Positions 1-8,399 of a stretch of 64,000 bases of DNA are shown here, one piece after another. Origin of the DNA: Chitinophaga jiangningensis (GTDB taxonomy: Bacteria > Bacteroidota > Bacteroidia > Chitinophagales > Chitinophagaceae); the NCBI RefSeq assembly GCF_900142605.1, contig NZ_FRBL01000013.1, positions 62,001-126,000 on the forward strand. Reading direction: 5' to 3'. Numbering within the stretch: position 1 is the stretch's first letter; every line of letters begins with the position of its first letter. Under the pieces are notes generated by a model, which ran no database searches, was not told the origin of the DNA, and saw nothing but the letters and a program-made list of their open reading frames with translations. The translations under genes and the position numbers were made by a program.

Positions 1-2
1 AA

Positions 3-272
3 CTGGCCCTGCCTAAAGCTACCAGCAATACAAAAGCGAAGCAAACGGTAGTAGTGAGCATCAACAGCAACCATGAGTTTTTCGTAGGTACTAACAAGGT
101 GCCTTTCGAATCATTGCAGCAAACGCTGGTGCCCGCGCTCTCGCACGAATCAGTAGATCCTACGGTGGTAATCAATGCCGAAAAAACCGTTCCGATCGAA
201 GATGTGGTAAGTGTGATGGAAATTGCCCGTTCAGTAGGAGCAAAAGTAGTACTGGCAACTGCCAAAAAATAA
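3..272 (+). CDS. ExbD/TolR-family biopolymer transport protein (3' part only)
   Basis: The reading frame is open from the left edge to the stop at 270-272, giving the last 89 residues. The tail pattern (short beta strands, then NAEKTVPIEDVVSVMEIARS and a final VVLATAK) matches the periplasmic domain of ExbD/TolR, the proton-channel partner that energises TonB-dependent outer-membrane transport. The N-terminal membrane helix with its essential Asp lies outside the window and cannot be checked. An in-frame GTG at 54 is internal to the domain and is not a credible start. It converges with prmC with only 18 nt between the stops. The family call is from the C-terminal pattern alone. Confidence 0.7.
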   Translation: MALPKATSNTKAKQTVVVSINSNHEFFVGTNKVPFESLQQTLVPALSHESVDPTVVINAEKTVPIEDVVSVMEIARSVGAKVVLATAKK

Positions 273-290
273 ATCAGTATGGGGTTGCGG

Positions 291-1148
291 TTATACCGCG
301 ATCCCTGCTTTTATCATACGATCTTTCCCGAAGAAGTCCTGTTTTAGCGTTATCCCTTCATAGCCGAGCCCCTGCAGTAATGTCACTACCTCTTTCCCAA
401 AGGCCTCGTTTATCTCAAAATATAAAAATCCGCCCCTGTTAAGCTTTTCCAGCGCTGTAACGGCAATATGCCTGTAGAACAGCAAGGCATCATTATCCGG
501 TACAAACAAGGCCAGCGAAGGCTCAAAGCCCCATACCTGCTGTTGCATTTCTGCCTGCTCCCTTTGGGTGATATAAGGGGGATTGCTGATGATGACGTCA
601 TAGTTCTCTAAAGCCTGCATCTGCTGTGGGTTTAAGGCATCCAGCGCAAAAAAGTTAACGTCCAGCTTCAGCTTTTCACTGTTGCTGCGGGCCACTTCCA
701 GGGCCTCCTCGCTTACATCCGCACCACTTACGCTGGCTGCCGGCAGGGCCGATTTCACGGAAATCGGGATACATCCGCTGCCAGTACCAATATCCAGGAT
801 ACGCAGGTCCGTTTTTCCGGCGGCATCCTGCACCACCCATTCTACCAGCTCTTCCGTTTCCGGGCGGGGAATGAGCACGGCCGGCGTTACATTAAATTCC
901 AGTCCGTAAAACCAGGCGGACCCTGTGATGTATTGAATCGGTTCCAGTCGCTGCAGCGCAGCTATGGCATGTTTCAGTGCATCGTTCTGCTCCGGGGTCA
1001 ACTTCCGTTCCTTATGGACTATCCTGTCCAGCTTACCCAGTCCTGTAATATGTTCCAGCACCATATGGGCGATGCTGGCGGCCTCCCGTGCATCGTAAAT
1101 GTCGCCCAGGGCGCCGGTAATAAATGTGAAAGCCGATTGTATAGTCAA
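291..1148 (-). CDS. prmC: Peptide chain release factor N5-glutamine methyltransferase PrmC (HemK)
   Basis: SAM-dependent methyltransferase that methylates the Gln of the GGQ motif in release factors RF1/RF2 in the cytoplasm. Visible features, numbered from the TTG start: an N-terminal helical domain, IPRPETEEL near residue 93, the SAM-binding ILDIGTGSGC near 117, and the catalytic NPPY at 189-192. Length is 285 aa, usual for the family. I chose TTG at 1148 (protein begins MTIQSAF after initiation). The longer ATG at 1175 lies inside a minus-strand TATGTTTG promoter element (1176-1169), so a transcript from that promoter could not contain it; ATG 1175 remains the alternative. It is divergent from ribD, and the two 5' regions overlap. 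Confidence 0.9.
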   Translation of the reverse strand: MTIQSAFTFITGALGDIYDAREAASIAHMVLEHITGLGKLDRIVHKERKLTPEQNDALKHAIAALQRLEPIQYITGSAWFYGLEFNVTPAVLIPRPETEELVEWVVQDAAGKTDLRILDIGTGSGCIPISVKSALPAASVSGADVSEEALEVARSNSEKLKLDVNFFALDALNPQQMQALENYDVIISNPPYITQREQAEMQQQVWGFEPSLALFVPDNDALLFYRHIAVTALEKLNRGGFLYFEINEAFGKEVVTLLQGLGYEGITLKQDFFGKDRMIKAGIAV

Positions 1149-1176
1149 TGCTAAAAACAATATTTTTGCAAACATA
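1137..1176. promoter_or_regulatory. Overlapping divergent promoters for ribD and prmC
   Basis: Plus strand: TTG at 1137-1139, a 21-nt spacer, then TATTTTTG at 1161-1168, matching the Bacteroidota TTG...TAnnTTTG form and placing a start near 1175 for ribD. Minus strand: TATGTTTG at 1176-1169 points towards prmC with a start near 1162; no good -33 was found for it. The two -7 boxes abut back to front, so the transcripts would overlap by about a dozen bases and RNA polymerase could probably bind only one at a time. Confidence 0.6.
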
Positions 1177-1194
1177 CTTATAACGCTGGGGATT

Positions 1195-2250
1195 ATGGAT
1201 CACACTTTCAATGAATTTTTTATGCGGCGATGCCTGGAGCTGGCGGCCATGGGAGCAGGTCATGCTGCACCAAACCCAATGGTTGGGGCTGTGCTCGTGC
1301 ATCAGCAGCGCATCATAGGAGAGGGGTACCATCAGCAATATGGGGAAGCGCACGCGGAGGTCAACTGTATCAACAGCGTGGCCCCGGAGGATCAAAGCCT
1401 CATCGCCAAGGCCACCATGTACGTTAGCCTGGAGCCCTGCGCCCATCACGGCAAAACGCCGCCCTGCGCTGATCTGATCGTAGCAAACCATATCCCCCAT
1501 GTCGTGATAGGTTGTCAGGATACCTTTTCGGAGGTCTCCGGCAAAGGAATTGAAAAACTACGCAAAGCCGGCATAGAAGTAACCACAGGCGTGCTGGAAG
1601 AGGAATGCCGCTACCTCAACCGCCGTTTCTTCAACTTCCATGAAAAGAAGAAGCCCTACGTGATTCTTAAATGGGCCCAAACCCGCAATGCCCTTATGGC
1701 CGCGGACGACGGCAAGCCGGTCCGCATTTCCAATACGTATACAGACCGCCTCGTACATCGCTGGCGCAGCGAGGAGATGAGTATCCTCGTTGGTACCGGT
1801 ACTGCCATACACGATAATCCCAAGCTAAACACCCGCCTCTGGCCCGGAAAAGACCCGGTGCGACTGGTGATCGACAAAGCACTGAAAGTGCCGCATGAAT
1901 ACCATGTTTGGGACGGCAGCGTGCCTACCATCTTTATTTCCGGCCGCACCGGAGATACGGAAGGCCGCTCCGAAATTATGCAGCTCGACTTCTACGACGA
2001 CCTGCTGCCGCAACTCCTGGAACAGCTCTATCATAAAAATATTACCAGCGTGCTGGTAGAAGGTGGGCCGCATGTGCTGGAACAGTTCATAGAAATGGAC
2101 CTCTGGGACGAATGCCGCATTATCACCGGTACCGGCACCCTGAAAGGCGGTAAAGCTGCCCCCGTGCTCACCAATGCCCTGCTGGCCGGTTCCAGCACAT
2201 TGGGTACCGACCGGGTCGACATCTATCATCGCCATGCCAGCGGGATGTAA
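1195..2250 (+). CDS. ribD: Bifunctional riboflavin biosynthesis deaminase/reductase RibD
   Basis: Catalyses two consecutive riboflavin steps: deamination of diaminohydroxyphosphoribosylaminopyrimidine and reduction of the ribosyl side chain. The N-terminal cytidine-deaminase fold shows the zinc ligands HAE at 53-55 and PCAHHGKTPPCA at 81-92. The C-terminal RibD_C reductase starts near residue 155 (PYVILKWAQT) and contains VEGGPHVLEQF near 283. Length 351 aa is normal. ATG 1195 was chosen because the protein then begins MDHTFNEFFMRRCLELA as in homologues, and because the predicted transcription start is near 1175; the upstream open frame from 1099 would be untranscribed. It has its own promoter overlapping that of prmC. 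Confidence 0.95.
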   Translation: MDHTFNEFFMRRCLELAAMGAGHAAPNPMVGAVLVHQQRIIGEGYHQQYGEAHAEVNCINSVAPEDQSLIAKATMYVSLEPCAHHGKTPPCADLIVANHIPHVVIGCQDTFSEVSGKGIEKLRKAGIEVTTGVLEEECRYLNRRFFNFHEKKKPYVILKWAQTRNALMAADDGKPVRISNTYTDRLVHRWRSEEMSILVGTGTAIHDNPKLNTRLWPGKDPVRLVIDKALKVPHEYHVWDGSVPTIFISGRTGDTEGRSEIMQLDFYDDLLPQLLEQLYHKNITSVLVEGGPHVLEQFIEMDLWDECRIITGTGTLKGGKAAPVLTNALLAGSSTLGTDRVDIYHRHASGM

Positions 2251-2290
2251 TACGTGTGAATTGATTTATTGGTTTTTCTAAATTTTATTG

Positions 2291-2890
2291 ATGGAGGTTT
2301 ATTTTACTATAGATAAAAGTGCAGTAGCAGAATTTAAAGACAGAGGAAGCAAGTTTCTCGCCTTCGCTTTCCCGGTTAAAACTACAGATGATGTAAAAAA
2401 TTGCCTGAACGAAGTTAAAAAAGAACACCCCAAAGCTACCCACCATTGTTATGCTTACCGCCTCGGCACAGATGGGCTGCAATACCGCGCCAACGACGAT
2501 GGGGAGCCTTCCGGCAGTGCCGGTAAACCCATCCTCGGACAGATCGATTCCAAACAGCTGACCGATGTACTCGTTATAGTAGTCCGCTATTTCGGTGGTA
2601 CCCTGCTGGGGGTACCGGGCCTGATCAACGCCTATAAAATGAGCACCGCCATGGTGTTACAGCTGGTGCCGGTGATTCAGAAAAATGTGGAGAAACGCTA
2701 CCACCTCAGCTTCGATTATACAATCATGAACGAAGTAATGACGGTGGTAAAGCAACACAACGTTACAGTATTGTCGCAGGAAATGCAACTCTTCTGTACC
2801 ATGGATATCGGCGTACCCAAAAGCACAGAAGAGCTTTGCTTATTAAGATTACAGGACATTCGCGGCCTGGAGATCAAACCGGTAAAGTAG
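2291..2890 (+). CDS. YigZ/IMPACT family protein
   Basis: Member of the YigZ/IMPACT family (UPF0029 plus a C-terminal DUF1949-like domain). Eukaryotic IMPACT regulates translation; the bacterial role is not settled. Seen here: the family signature HHCYAYRLG near residue 57, the DDGEPSGSAGKPIL motif near 75, and VVRYFGGTLLGVPGLI near 104. The 199-aa length is typical. ATG 2291 is used; a TTG directly upstream at 2288 would add one residue. It follows ribD by 40 nt on the same strand and may be co-transcribed. It ends one base before the stop of the convergent permease gene. Confidence 0.9.
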   Translation: MEVYFTIDKSAVAEFKDRGSKFLAFAFPVKTTDDVKNCLNEVKKEHPKATHHCYAYRLGTDGLQYRANDDGEPSGSAGKPILGQIDSKQLTDVLVIVVRYFGGTLLGVPGLINAYKMSTAMVLQLVPVIQKNVEKRYHLSFDYTIMNEVMTVVKQHNVTVLSQEMQLFCTMDIGVPKSTEELCLLRLQDIRGLEIKPVK

Positions 2891-2891
2891 T

Positions 2892-5264
2892 TTATTCGGA
2901 GCGCAGACTTTTCACCGGGTCCATTAGGGCTGCTTTGATCGCCTGGTAGCTGATGGTAAACAGAGTTACCAGTAAAGCGCCTAACGCGGCAATAACGAAA
3001 ACGGATACACTGATATCTACCCGATAATCAAACTGCTGTAACCAGCGCTGTACAAAGTAAAACGCCAGCGGCGATGCCAGCAACGCACTCGCCATCACCA
3101 GCATTACAAAGTCTTTCGACAACATCGCCCATATCTGCGTCACCGAAGCGCCCAGCGCTTTGCGTATACCTATTTCCTTGGTGCGTTGTTCGGCAGTAAA
3201 GGCCGCCAGGCCCAGCAAGCCCAAACAGGAAATGAATATAGCCAATACCGTGAAGATGGTCGACAGGCGGCCAATCAGTACTTCCTGCCGGAATTTGGTA
3301 TTGTATTCATCGTCTGTAAACTTGTATGCAAAGGCGCTTTCAGGGCTGAATGCCATAAATGCTTTTTCTATCGCGGCCACGGCAGTATGCGGGTCCACGT
3401 TACCGGCTAAACGAAATATTCCATAGCTTTTTTCAGAAGCGAGCGGCACAAACATGCTCGGCTCAGGATTGGCATATGGGGACTCCATGAGTGCATCCCT
3501 CACTACGCCTACAATGACCAATTTCCGGTCGGCCCAGGTGATGGTCTGATTCACAGGGTCCTTCAGGCGCAGGCGTTTTACAGCGGCCTCGTTGAGGATA
3601 ACCGACAGGCTATCTGCGGCCGCTTCTCTGAAGTCGCGCCCTGCTACCACCTTCATGCCTGCCGTCTGGAAGTAGTGATTGTAAACGAAGAAATTTGCCA
3701 TTTCCACCGTCTCGCCAGGCAGCTTACCAGGAAATGCTTCCAGGTCGTTATGGCTAAAAATCGCCGTAATAGGAGATGAGGCGGCCGTTACGTTGGTTAC
3801 CACCCCGGATTGCATGAGTTGATTGCGGAAAGCATCGAAATGTGCTCCCACTTCCCCGGGCAGTGCTGCCTGTAATAATAAGCCTTTATCGTAGCCTACT
3901 GACCTGTTGCGGGCATAGTCCACCTGGTTGTGAATAACGATGGTAGCAATGATCAGGGCAATAGAACAGGTAAACTGTGCAATTACCAGCGCCCTCCTGG
4001 AGTTGCTGCTGGATTTGCCAATACGTATACCTTTCAGGATCTTCACCGGCCGGAAAGATGAGAGTATAAAGGCTGGTCTGGCGCCCGCTATCAGGCTCAC
4101 TATTACTATGGCGCTCAGCAGGATCACGTACAACATGGGAGTGTTGTATGGTATCTTGACGGTAATGCCCGCCATGCGATTGAACAGCGGCAGGGCCAGT
4201 GCTGCCAGTATACAGGCAATCACGGCGGCAATAAGCGTGGTGAGAAATGATTCCACCAGGAATTGAAAAATGAGAAACTTACGTTCAGCACCTACCGCTT
4301 TACGAATACCTACTTCCTTGGCGCGTTTGGAGGATCTTGCGGTGGAGAGGTTAATAAAATTGATGCAGGCAATGAGCAGTACGAGTATGCCAACAATGGT
4401 GGCTGTGCGGACATTGTCGATCAACCCGCCTGAATCTTTCCCATTTACATATTTTCTGTAGAGATGCCAGCGTTCCAGTGGTTGTAGTATCACTTCGGAA
4501 TTCATGGCATTCGTGGAGGTAGTTTCTGATTTTTCGATGTTCTTTATTTTGGCTGCAAACTGTACCGGGTCTACGCCGGCTCTGACCTTAGCAAACAGCT
4601 GGAAGCTGTTATCGCCGAAGCCGCTTTTCCGGGCTTCTTTCACAAAATCGTATGCCTGTTCCATCCGGCGCATGGTCATCAGGTATTTAAACCGGAACGA
4701 GGAATTTTCAGGCAGGTCTTTTAGTATGCCCGTTACTGTTAGGTTGTCCGTGTTATCAATCCGAACGATTTTGCCCATGGGATCAGCATTTCCAAAAAGG
4801 GCGCGTGCTGCAGATGCGGTGAGTATAATACTGTAGGGGTCCTTAAAAGCGGAGTTGACATCTCCCTGGATAAAAGGATATTGGAAGATGTGCAGGAAAT
4901 CGTCGGCAACATGTGCGCCTTCGAGTACCAGTTTTTGTTCACCTGCCTTCAGGTTGTGAGGGCCCATCCAGTCGGTTTCTGCGATGTATTCAATCTCCGG
5001 CATTTCGGATTTCAGTGTGGCGCCCAGCTTCAGCGATACAGACGTGAAGTTCAGTATTTCGCCGTTGCTGTTAAAGTTTCTTCTTACCTGGAATATCCGT
5101 TCCTTGTCTGGCACCTGAATGTCATAGGAGGCTTCGTGGTAGGCCCATAGCCCTATAATCAGTGCTACAGCCAGGCCCGTTGCCAGTCCCAGGATGTTAA
5201 TTGCGCTAAACCCTTTGTTATTGCGCATATTCCGGTATGCTACTTTAATATAGTTGTTGATCAT
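2892..5264 (-). CDS. ABC transporter permease, MacB/FtsX type
   Basis: Large inner-membrane permease of 790 aa with two MacB_PCD/FtsX modules. Each has a transmembrane anchor, a periplasmic domain, then three helices. The N-terminal YRNMRNNKGFSAINILGLATGL is the usual Bacteroidota start, with a first helix at about 20-42. A first FtsX block with KEVGIRKAVGA lies around 280-420. The second FtsX block near 670-780 contains RTKEIGIRKALGAS. Relatives work with a separate ATPase as mechanotransmission or antimicrobial-peptide/lipoprotein exporters; no ATPase is adjacent, so the substrate is unknown. It is preceded on its strand by the 3-hydroxybutyryl-CoA dehydrogenase gene, separated from it by a terminator. 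Confidence 0.88.
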   Translation of the reverse strand: MINNYIKVAYRNMRNNKGFSAINILGLATGLAVALIIGLWAYHEASYDIQVPDKERIFQVRRNFNSNGEILNFTSVSLKLGATLKSEMPEIEYIAETDWMGPHNLKAGEQKLVLEGAHVADDFLHIFQYPFIQGDVNSAFKDPYSIILTASAARALFGNADPMGKIVRIDNTDNLTVTGILKDLPENSSFRFKYLMTMRRMEQAYDFVKEARKSGFGDNSFQLFAKVRAGVDPVQFAAKIKNIEKSETTSTNAMNSEVILQPLERWHLYRKYVNGKDSGGLIDNVRTATIVGILVLLIACINFINLSTARSSKRAKEVGIRKAVGAERKFLIFQFLVESFLTTLIAAVIACILAALALPLFNRMAGITVKIPYNTPMLYVILLSAIVIVSLIAGARPAFILSSFRPVKILKGIRIGKSSSNSRRALVIAQFTCSIALIIATIVIHNQVDYARNRSVGYDKGLLLQAALPGEVGAHFDAFRNQLMQSGVVTNVTAASSPITAIFSHNDLEAFPGKLPGETVEMANFFVYNHYFQTAGMKVVAGRDFREAAADSLSVILNEAAVKRLRLKDPVNQTITWADRKLVIVGVVRDALMESPYANPEPSMFVPLASEKSYGIFRLAGNVDPHTAVAAIEKAFMAFSPESAFAYKFTDDEYNTKFRQEVLIGRLSTIFTVLAIFISCLGLLGLAAFTAEQRTKEIGIRKALGASVTQIWAMLSKDFVMLVMASALLASPLAFYFVQRWLQQFDYRVDISVSVFVIAALGALLVTLFTISYQAIKAALMDPVKSLRSE

Positions 5265-5346
5265 ATGCCATGAGTTGGATGTAAGCGGGGGTACTAATGG
5301 GATGCCAGAGTTGAGGGGCGCTGATAATCAACATAATAAAATAAAA

Positions 5347-5391
5347 AAGCGAACGGTAACTGTCCGTTTTTGGTACAGCCGCCGTTCGCTT
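5347..5391 (-). terminator. Rho-independent terminator after the 3-hydroxybutyryl-CoA dehydrogenase gene
   Basis: Inverted repeat AAGCGAACGG (5347-5356) / CCGTTCGCTT (5382-5391). Read on the minus strand the stem is followed by TTTTTTATTTTATT. It starts 17 nt past the dehydrogenase stop. Confidence 0.75.
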
Positions 5392-5407
5392 TCGAATATA
5401 GTAAAAA

Positions 5408-6298
5408 TTAGCGGGAGAACCGGTCGCTCACCACCAGGTCTTTACTGCCCGGGGTATATTTGTAGAAGCCTTCTCCGCTTTTGGCGCCCAGGTAGCCGGC
5501 CGTTACCATGTTTACCAGCAGCGGGCAGGGAGCGTATTTCGGATTACCAAAGCCATCATGTAATACGTTCAGGATGGAGAGGCATACATCGAGGCCGATG
5601 AAGTCGGCCAGCTGTAAAGGTCCCATCGGGTGCGCCATACCGAGTTTCATCACCGTATCAATTTCATTTACACCTGCTACGCCTTCAAAGAGGGAGTAGA
5701 TGGCTTCATTGATCATCGGCATGAGGATGCGGTTAGCGATAAAGCCAGGGTAGTCGTTTACGACACATGGCACCTTACCTAATTTTTCGGAGAGCGTTAC
5801 GATGGCGGCGGATACCTCTTTTTCTGTGGCGTAGCCATTGATGATTTCCACGAGTTTCATTACCGGAACAGGGTTCATGAAGTGCATGCCTATTACTTTG
5901 CCGGGGCGTTTGGTGGCCGCAGCAATTTTGGTAATGGAGATGGAGGAGGTATTGGTGGCCAGGATGGCGCCGGCAGGAGCAAACTGATCTAGTTCCTGGA
6001 AGATCTTCAGTTTCAGGTTTACGTTTTCAGTGGCTGCTTCTACTACCAGTTCGGCTTGTTGTACGCCTTGTTCGATGGAGGTGAAGGTGGTGATGTTAGC
6101 GAGGGTGTCGGCTTTCTGTGCTTCCGTAACCGTGCCTTTGGTTACCTGGCGGTCCAGGTTTTTGCCGATGGTCTGCAATGCTTTTTGCAGGGCGGCATCT
6201 GCCACATCAATAAGATTAACTTTAAAACCGTTTTGAGCAAATACGTGCGCAATACCATTTCCCATAGTACCAGCGCCTATGACTGCGATTTTTTGCAT
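5408..6298 (-). CDS. 3-hydroxybutyryl-CoA dehydrogenase
   Basis: NAD(P)-dependent dehydrogenase interconverting 3-hydroxyacyl-CoA and acetoacyl-CoA in fatty-acid or butyrate metabolism. The N-terminal Rossmann motif GAGTMGNGIAH (residues 8-18) binds the nucleotide. The signature GMHFMNPVPVMKLVEII near 139 carries the catalytic His, and the C-terminal helical domain begins near 186 (DYPGFIANRI). Length 296 aa is standard for the single-domain form. Start ATG 6298. It sits alone with a terminator downstream; the next gene upstream on the same strand begins at 7021. Paralogues act in phenylacetate or poly-hydroxybutyrate pathways, so paaH or hbd cannot be chosen from sequence. Confidence 0.92.
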   Translation of the reverse strand: MQKIAVIGAGTMGNGIAHVFAQNGFKVNLIDVADAALQKALQTIGKNLDRQVTKGTVTEAQKADTLANITTFTSIEQGVQQAELVVEAATENVNLKLKIFQELDQFAPAGAILATNTSSISITKIAAATKRPGKVIGMHFMNPVPVMKLVEIINGYATEKEVSAAIVTLSEKLGKVPCVVNDYPGFIANRILMPMINEAIYSLFEGVAGVNEIDTVMKLGMAHPMGPLQLADFIGLDVCLSILNVLHDGFGNPKYAPCPLLVNMVTAGYLGAKSGEGFYKYTPGSKDLVVSDRFSR

Positions 6299-6311
6299 GG
6301 CGTATGAAACG

Positions 6312-6360
6312 TTTATTCGTTTATTGGATGAATTGCAATATCAACAAATAAACGAATAAA
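6312..6360 (-). terminator. AT-rich perfect inverted repeat, likely terminator
   Basis: TTTATTCGTTTATT (6312-6325) is repeated in perfect inverse at 6347-6360 with a 21-nt loop. It lies between the stop of the 6368-7021 gene and the start of the dehydrogenase, both minus strand. The 14-bp stem is low in GC and has only a weak T tract, so a regulatory role upstream of the dehydrogenase is also possible. Confidence 0.5.
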
Positions 6361-6367
6361 GCGGCTA

Positions 6368-7021
6368 TTAATCTTCTTTCCTTTTGAAATCCCCACGCTT
6401 CCAGGCCTGTATGAACTGGGCCCACGACAGCGGGTTAAAAATGTTTTGCGGAGGTGGCTGGCCGGCGTAGTACAGTGATTGTGCCTGGCGGCGCATGTAC
6501 ATATTGGTGGCTTCGCGGCCGTCTACAGGCGTGATGCGTGCCAGTGCGCGCAGGTGGTGCGCCTCGGTATTTTTTCGTGCCCGCTCGTATGCGTCATCCG
6601 GGATGTCCATTGTGGCGAAGGCACGTTCAAATTCTTCTTTGGTAAGGTAAGGCCGGATAATGGTAGCCGGCAGGTACATGGTATCTTCTACCATCAGCTG
6701 GATCAGGGAATAGGCATTGCCGGGCAGGTTGGCCGGTACCTTATAATCCTGTTTCTTAAAGCCTATCGCAGAAAAGCTCAGGGTGTCGCCCTTAAATACC
6801 ACGATGGAAAACACCCCCTGTTTGTTGGAGATGGTACCGCGGTATTGGCCGCGCACCATAATGCTCACAGCAGGAATAGCCTTCAGGCTGTCCGCTGTCA
6901 TCGTAATACCCGAAATCTGTATGATGCTGTCTTTAAATTCCGTGATCTGTGCTCTCAGGAGTACAGGAGATAATAGGAAAATAAATAAAAGTGACAGTAT
7001 GTAGGATCTTTTCTGCTCCAT
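6368..7021 (-). CDS. Secreted protein with a carboxypeptidase-regulatory-like domain
   Basis: 217-aa protein with an N-terminal signal peptide (SYILSLLFIFLLSPVLLRAQ). A single CarboxypepD_reg-like beta-sandwich follows at about 30-110: SIMVRGQYRGTISNKQGVFSI, then GDTLSFSAIGFKKQDYKV. In TonB-dependent receptors this module precedes the plug; here it stands alone with an Arg-rich C-terminal helical tail (YMRRQAQSLYYAGQ). Such short proteins are common in Bacteroidota with no assigned function. It is divergent from the Mrp gene. The domain call is solid; the role is unknown. Confidence 0.75.
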   Translation of the reverse strand: MEQKRSYILSLLFIFLLSPVLLRAQITEFKDSIIQISGITMTADSLKAIPAVSIMVRGQYRGTISNKQGVFSIVVFKGDTLSFSAIGFKKQDYKVPANLPGNAYSLIQLMVEDTMYLPATIIRPYLTKEEFERAFATMDIPDDAYERARKNTEAHHLRALARITPVDGREATNMYMRRQAQSLYYAGQPPPQNIFNPLSWAQFIQAWKRGDFKRKED

Positions 7022-7097
7022 TATCGCTCTAAGATATAGAAATTATTTTAAGTGTTACAATCATACTTCCTGCGAGTTACGGAGAAGTAAATCAGAG

Positions 7098-7129
7098 TTG
7101 TAAATTAAGCCCCAATTGGGTTAACTTTG
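7098..7129 (+). promoter_or_regulatory. Bacteroidota-type promoter for the Mrp gene
   Basis: TTG at 7098-7100, a 21-nt spacer, then TAACTTTG at 7122-7129. The predicted start near 7136 leaves a leader of about 23 nt before the ATG at 7159. Confidence 0.7.
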
Positions 7130-7158
7130 CCCCCTGGAATCTAATTTAACAACAATTT

Positions 7159-8253
7159 ATGATGACTAAAGAGCAGATTTTACAAGCCCTGAGCAACGTA
7201 GAAGAACCGGATCTGGGAAAAGACCTGGTAACGTTGAATATGGTGAAAGATATAGAGATAGACGGGAATAAGGTGAAATTTACTGTTGTGCTGACGACTC
7301 CGGCCTGTCCGCTGAAGGACCTGATCCGCAGTGCATGTGTGAACGCGATTCACATGCTGGTAAATAAAGAAGCAGAAGTGGAAGTGGTGATGACTGCCAA
7401 TGTGAGCAGCAAACGTAATGGAAACGGTGCACTTCCTGGTGTAAAAAATATCATTGTAGTAGCATCCGGTAAAGGCGGGGTAGGTAAATCTACCGTTGCT
7501 GCTAACCTGGCGCTGGCGCTGGGTCTGGATGGTGCAAAAGTAGGTTTGATGGATGCCGATATTTACGGTCCTTCTGTACCTATCATGTTCGGTGCCCGTG
7601 GCGAACGCCCTATGATGGTGAGCGTGGATGGTAAAGGCATGATTGAGCCTATGGAAAAATTTGGCATCAAATTCATGTCCATCGGCCTCCTGATCGAAGA
7701 AAGAGAAGCAGTAGTTTGGCGTGGACCTATGGCCAGCAGTGCTTTACGCCAGTTTGTAACGGATGTACACTGGGGTGAGCTCGACTACCTGGTAATCGAT
7801 ATGCCTCCTGGTACTGGCGATATTCACCTGACGCTCGTACAAACCGTGCCTATCACCGGTGCGGTTATTGTTACCACGCCGCAGGATGTAGCCCTCGCTG
7901 ATGCTAAGAAAGGGATGGCTATGTTCATGGGTAAACAAATCAATGTTCCTATTCTCGGCCTCGTAGAAAACATGGCTTATTTCACGCCTGCTGAACTACC
8001 GGAGAATAAATACTACATCTTCGGTAAAGATGGCGGCCGTCGCCTCGCTGAAGAAATGGATGTACCTTTCCTAGGTCAGATTCCGCTGGTGCAGAGCATT
8101 CGCGAAGGTGGTGACTATGGCACGCCTATCATGGCTTCCGAGGATAAAGTTTCCCGCAAGGCTTTCCTGGATATTGCAGGCGCTACAGCCCGCAGCATCG
8201 CCATGCGTAATGCGAACATTGCACCTACGAAGATTGTGGATATTGTAGTCTAG
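7159..8253 (+). CDS. Mrp/NBP35-family iron-sulfur cluster carrier ATPase
   Basis: Cytoplasmic P-loop ATPase of the Mrp/ApbC family, thought to bind and hand over Fe-S clusters. Residues 1-85 form a MIP18/DUF59 domain with the conserved TTPACPLKD (Cys at 50). The deviant Walker A GKGGVGKS is at 104-111, then DADIYGPS near 134, and VIDMPPGTGDIHLT near 214. Where E. coli ApbC has a CxxC cluster ligand, this protein reads ENMAYFTPAELPENKYY with no cysteine, so cluster binding must differ or be absent; as far as I recall this form is usual in Bacteroidota. ATG 7159 or the adjacent ATG 7162 may be used. Confidence 0.9.
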   Translation: MMTKEQILQALSNVEEPDLGKDLVTLNMVKDIEIDGNKVKFTVVLTTPACPLKDLIRSACVNAIHMLVNKEAEVEVVMTANVSSKRNGNGALPGVKNIIVVASGKGGVGKSTVAANLALALGLDGAKVGLMDADIYGPSVPIMFGARGERPMMVSVDGKGMIEPMEKFGIKFMSIGLLIEEREAVVWRGPMASSALRQFVTDVHWGELDYLVIDMPPGTGDIHLTLVQTVPITGAVIVTTPQDVALADAKKGMAMFMGKQINVPILGLVENMAYFTPAELPENKYYIFGKDGGRRLAEEMDVPFLGQIPLVQSIREGGDYGTPIMASEDKVSRKAFLDIAGATARSIAMRNANIAPTKIVDIVV

Positions 8254-8278
8254 TTATAATATTTGTATTGATATATAT

Positions 8279-8343
8279 ATCGGGAGGCCTTTGGCCTCCC
8301 GATTGCGTTAGCGCCCTTCTGCGCCACCGGTGCAGCAGGGCGC
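8279..8343. repeat. Paired-hairpin element 1
   Basis: First hairpin: ATCGGGAGGCC (8279-8289), loop TTT, perfect complement 8293-8303. Second hairpin: arm 8311-8325, loop ACC, arm 8329-8343, with one mismatch and one G.T pair. It lies between the Mrp gene and the FMN-binding protein gene. It belongs to the ten-locus family described in the findings; here the two arms do not share bases. It may also terminate the Mrp transcript, although no T tract follows. Confidence 0.8.
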
Positions 8344-8399
8344 CAACAGGAATAATTGTTAAGCATTTTTGTTGTATTTTACCTGCCAATCCCAACTTT

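Noticed and set aside
1099..1194. Longer N-terminus for RibD
   Set aside because: The region lies upstream of the predicted transcription start and encodes residues absent from the family.
8268..8399. Upstream extension of the FMN-binding protein frame
   Set aside because: It covers hairpin element 1 and gives a low-complexity Cys/Arg-rich stretch unlike the family; ATG 8400 gives the standard N-terminus.
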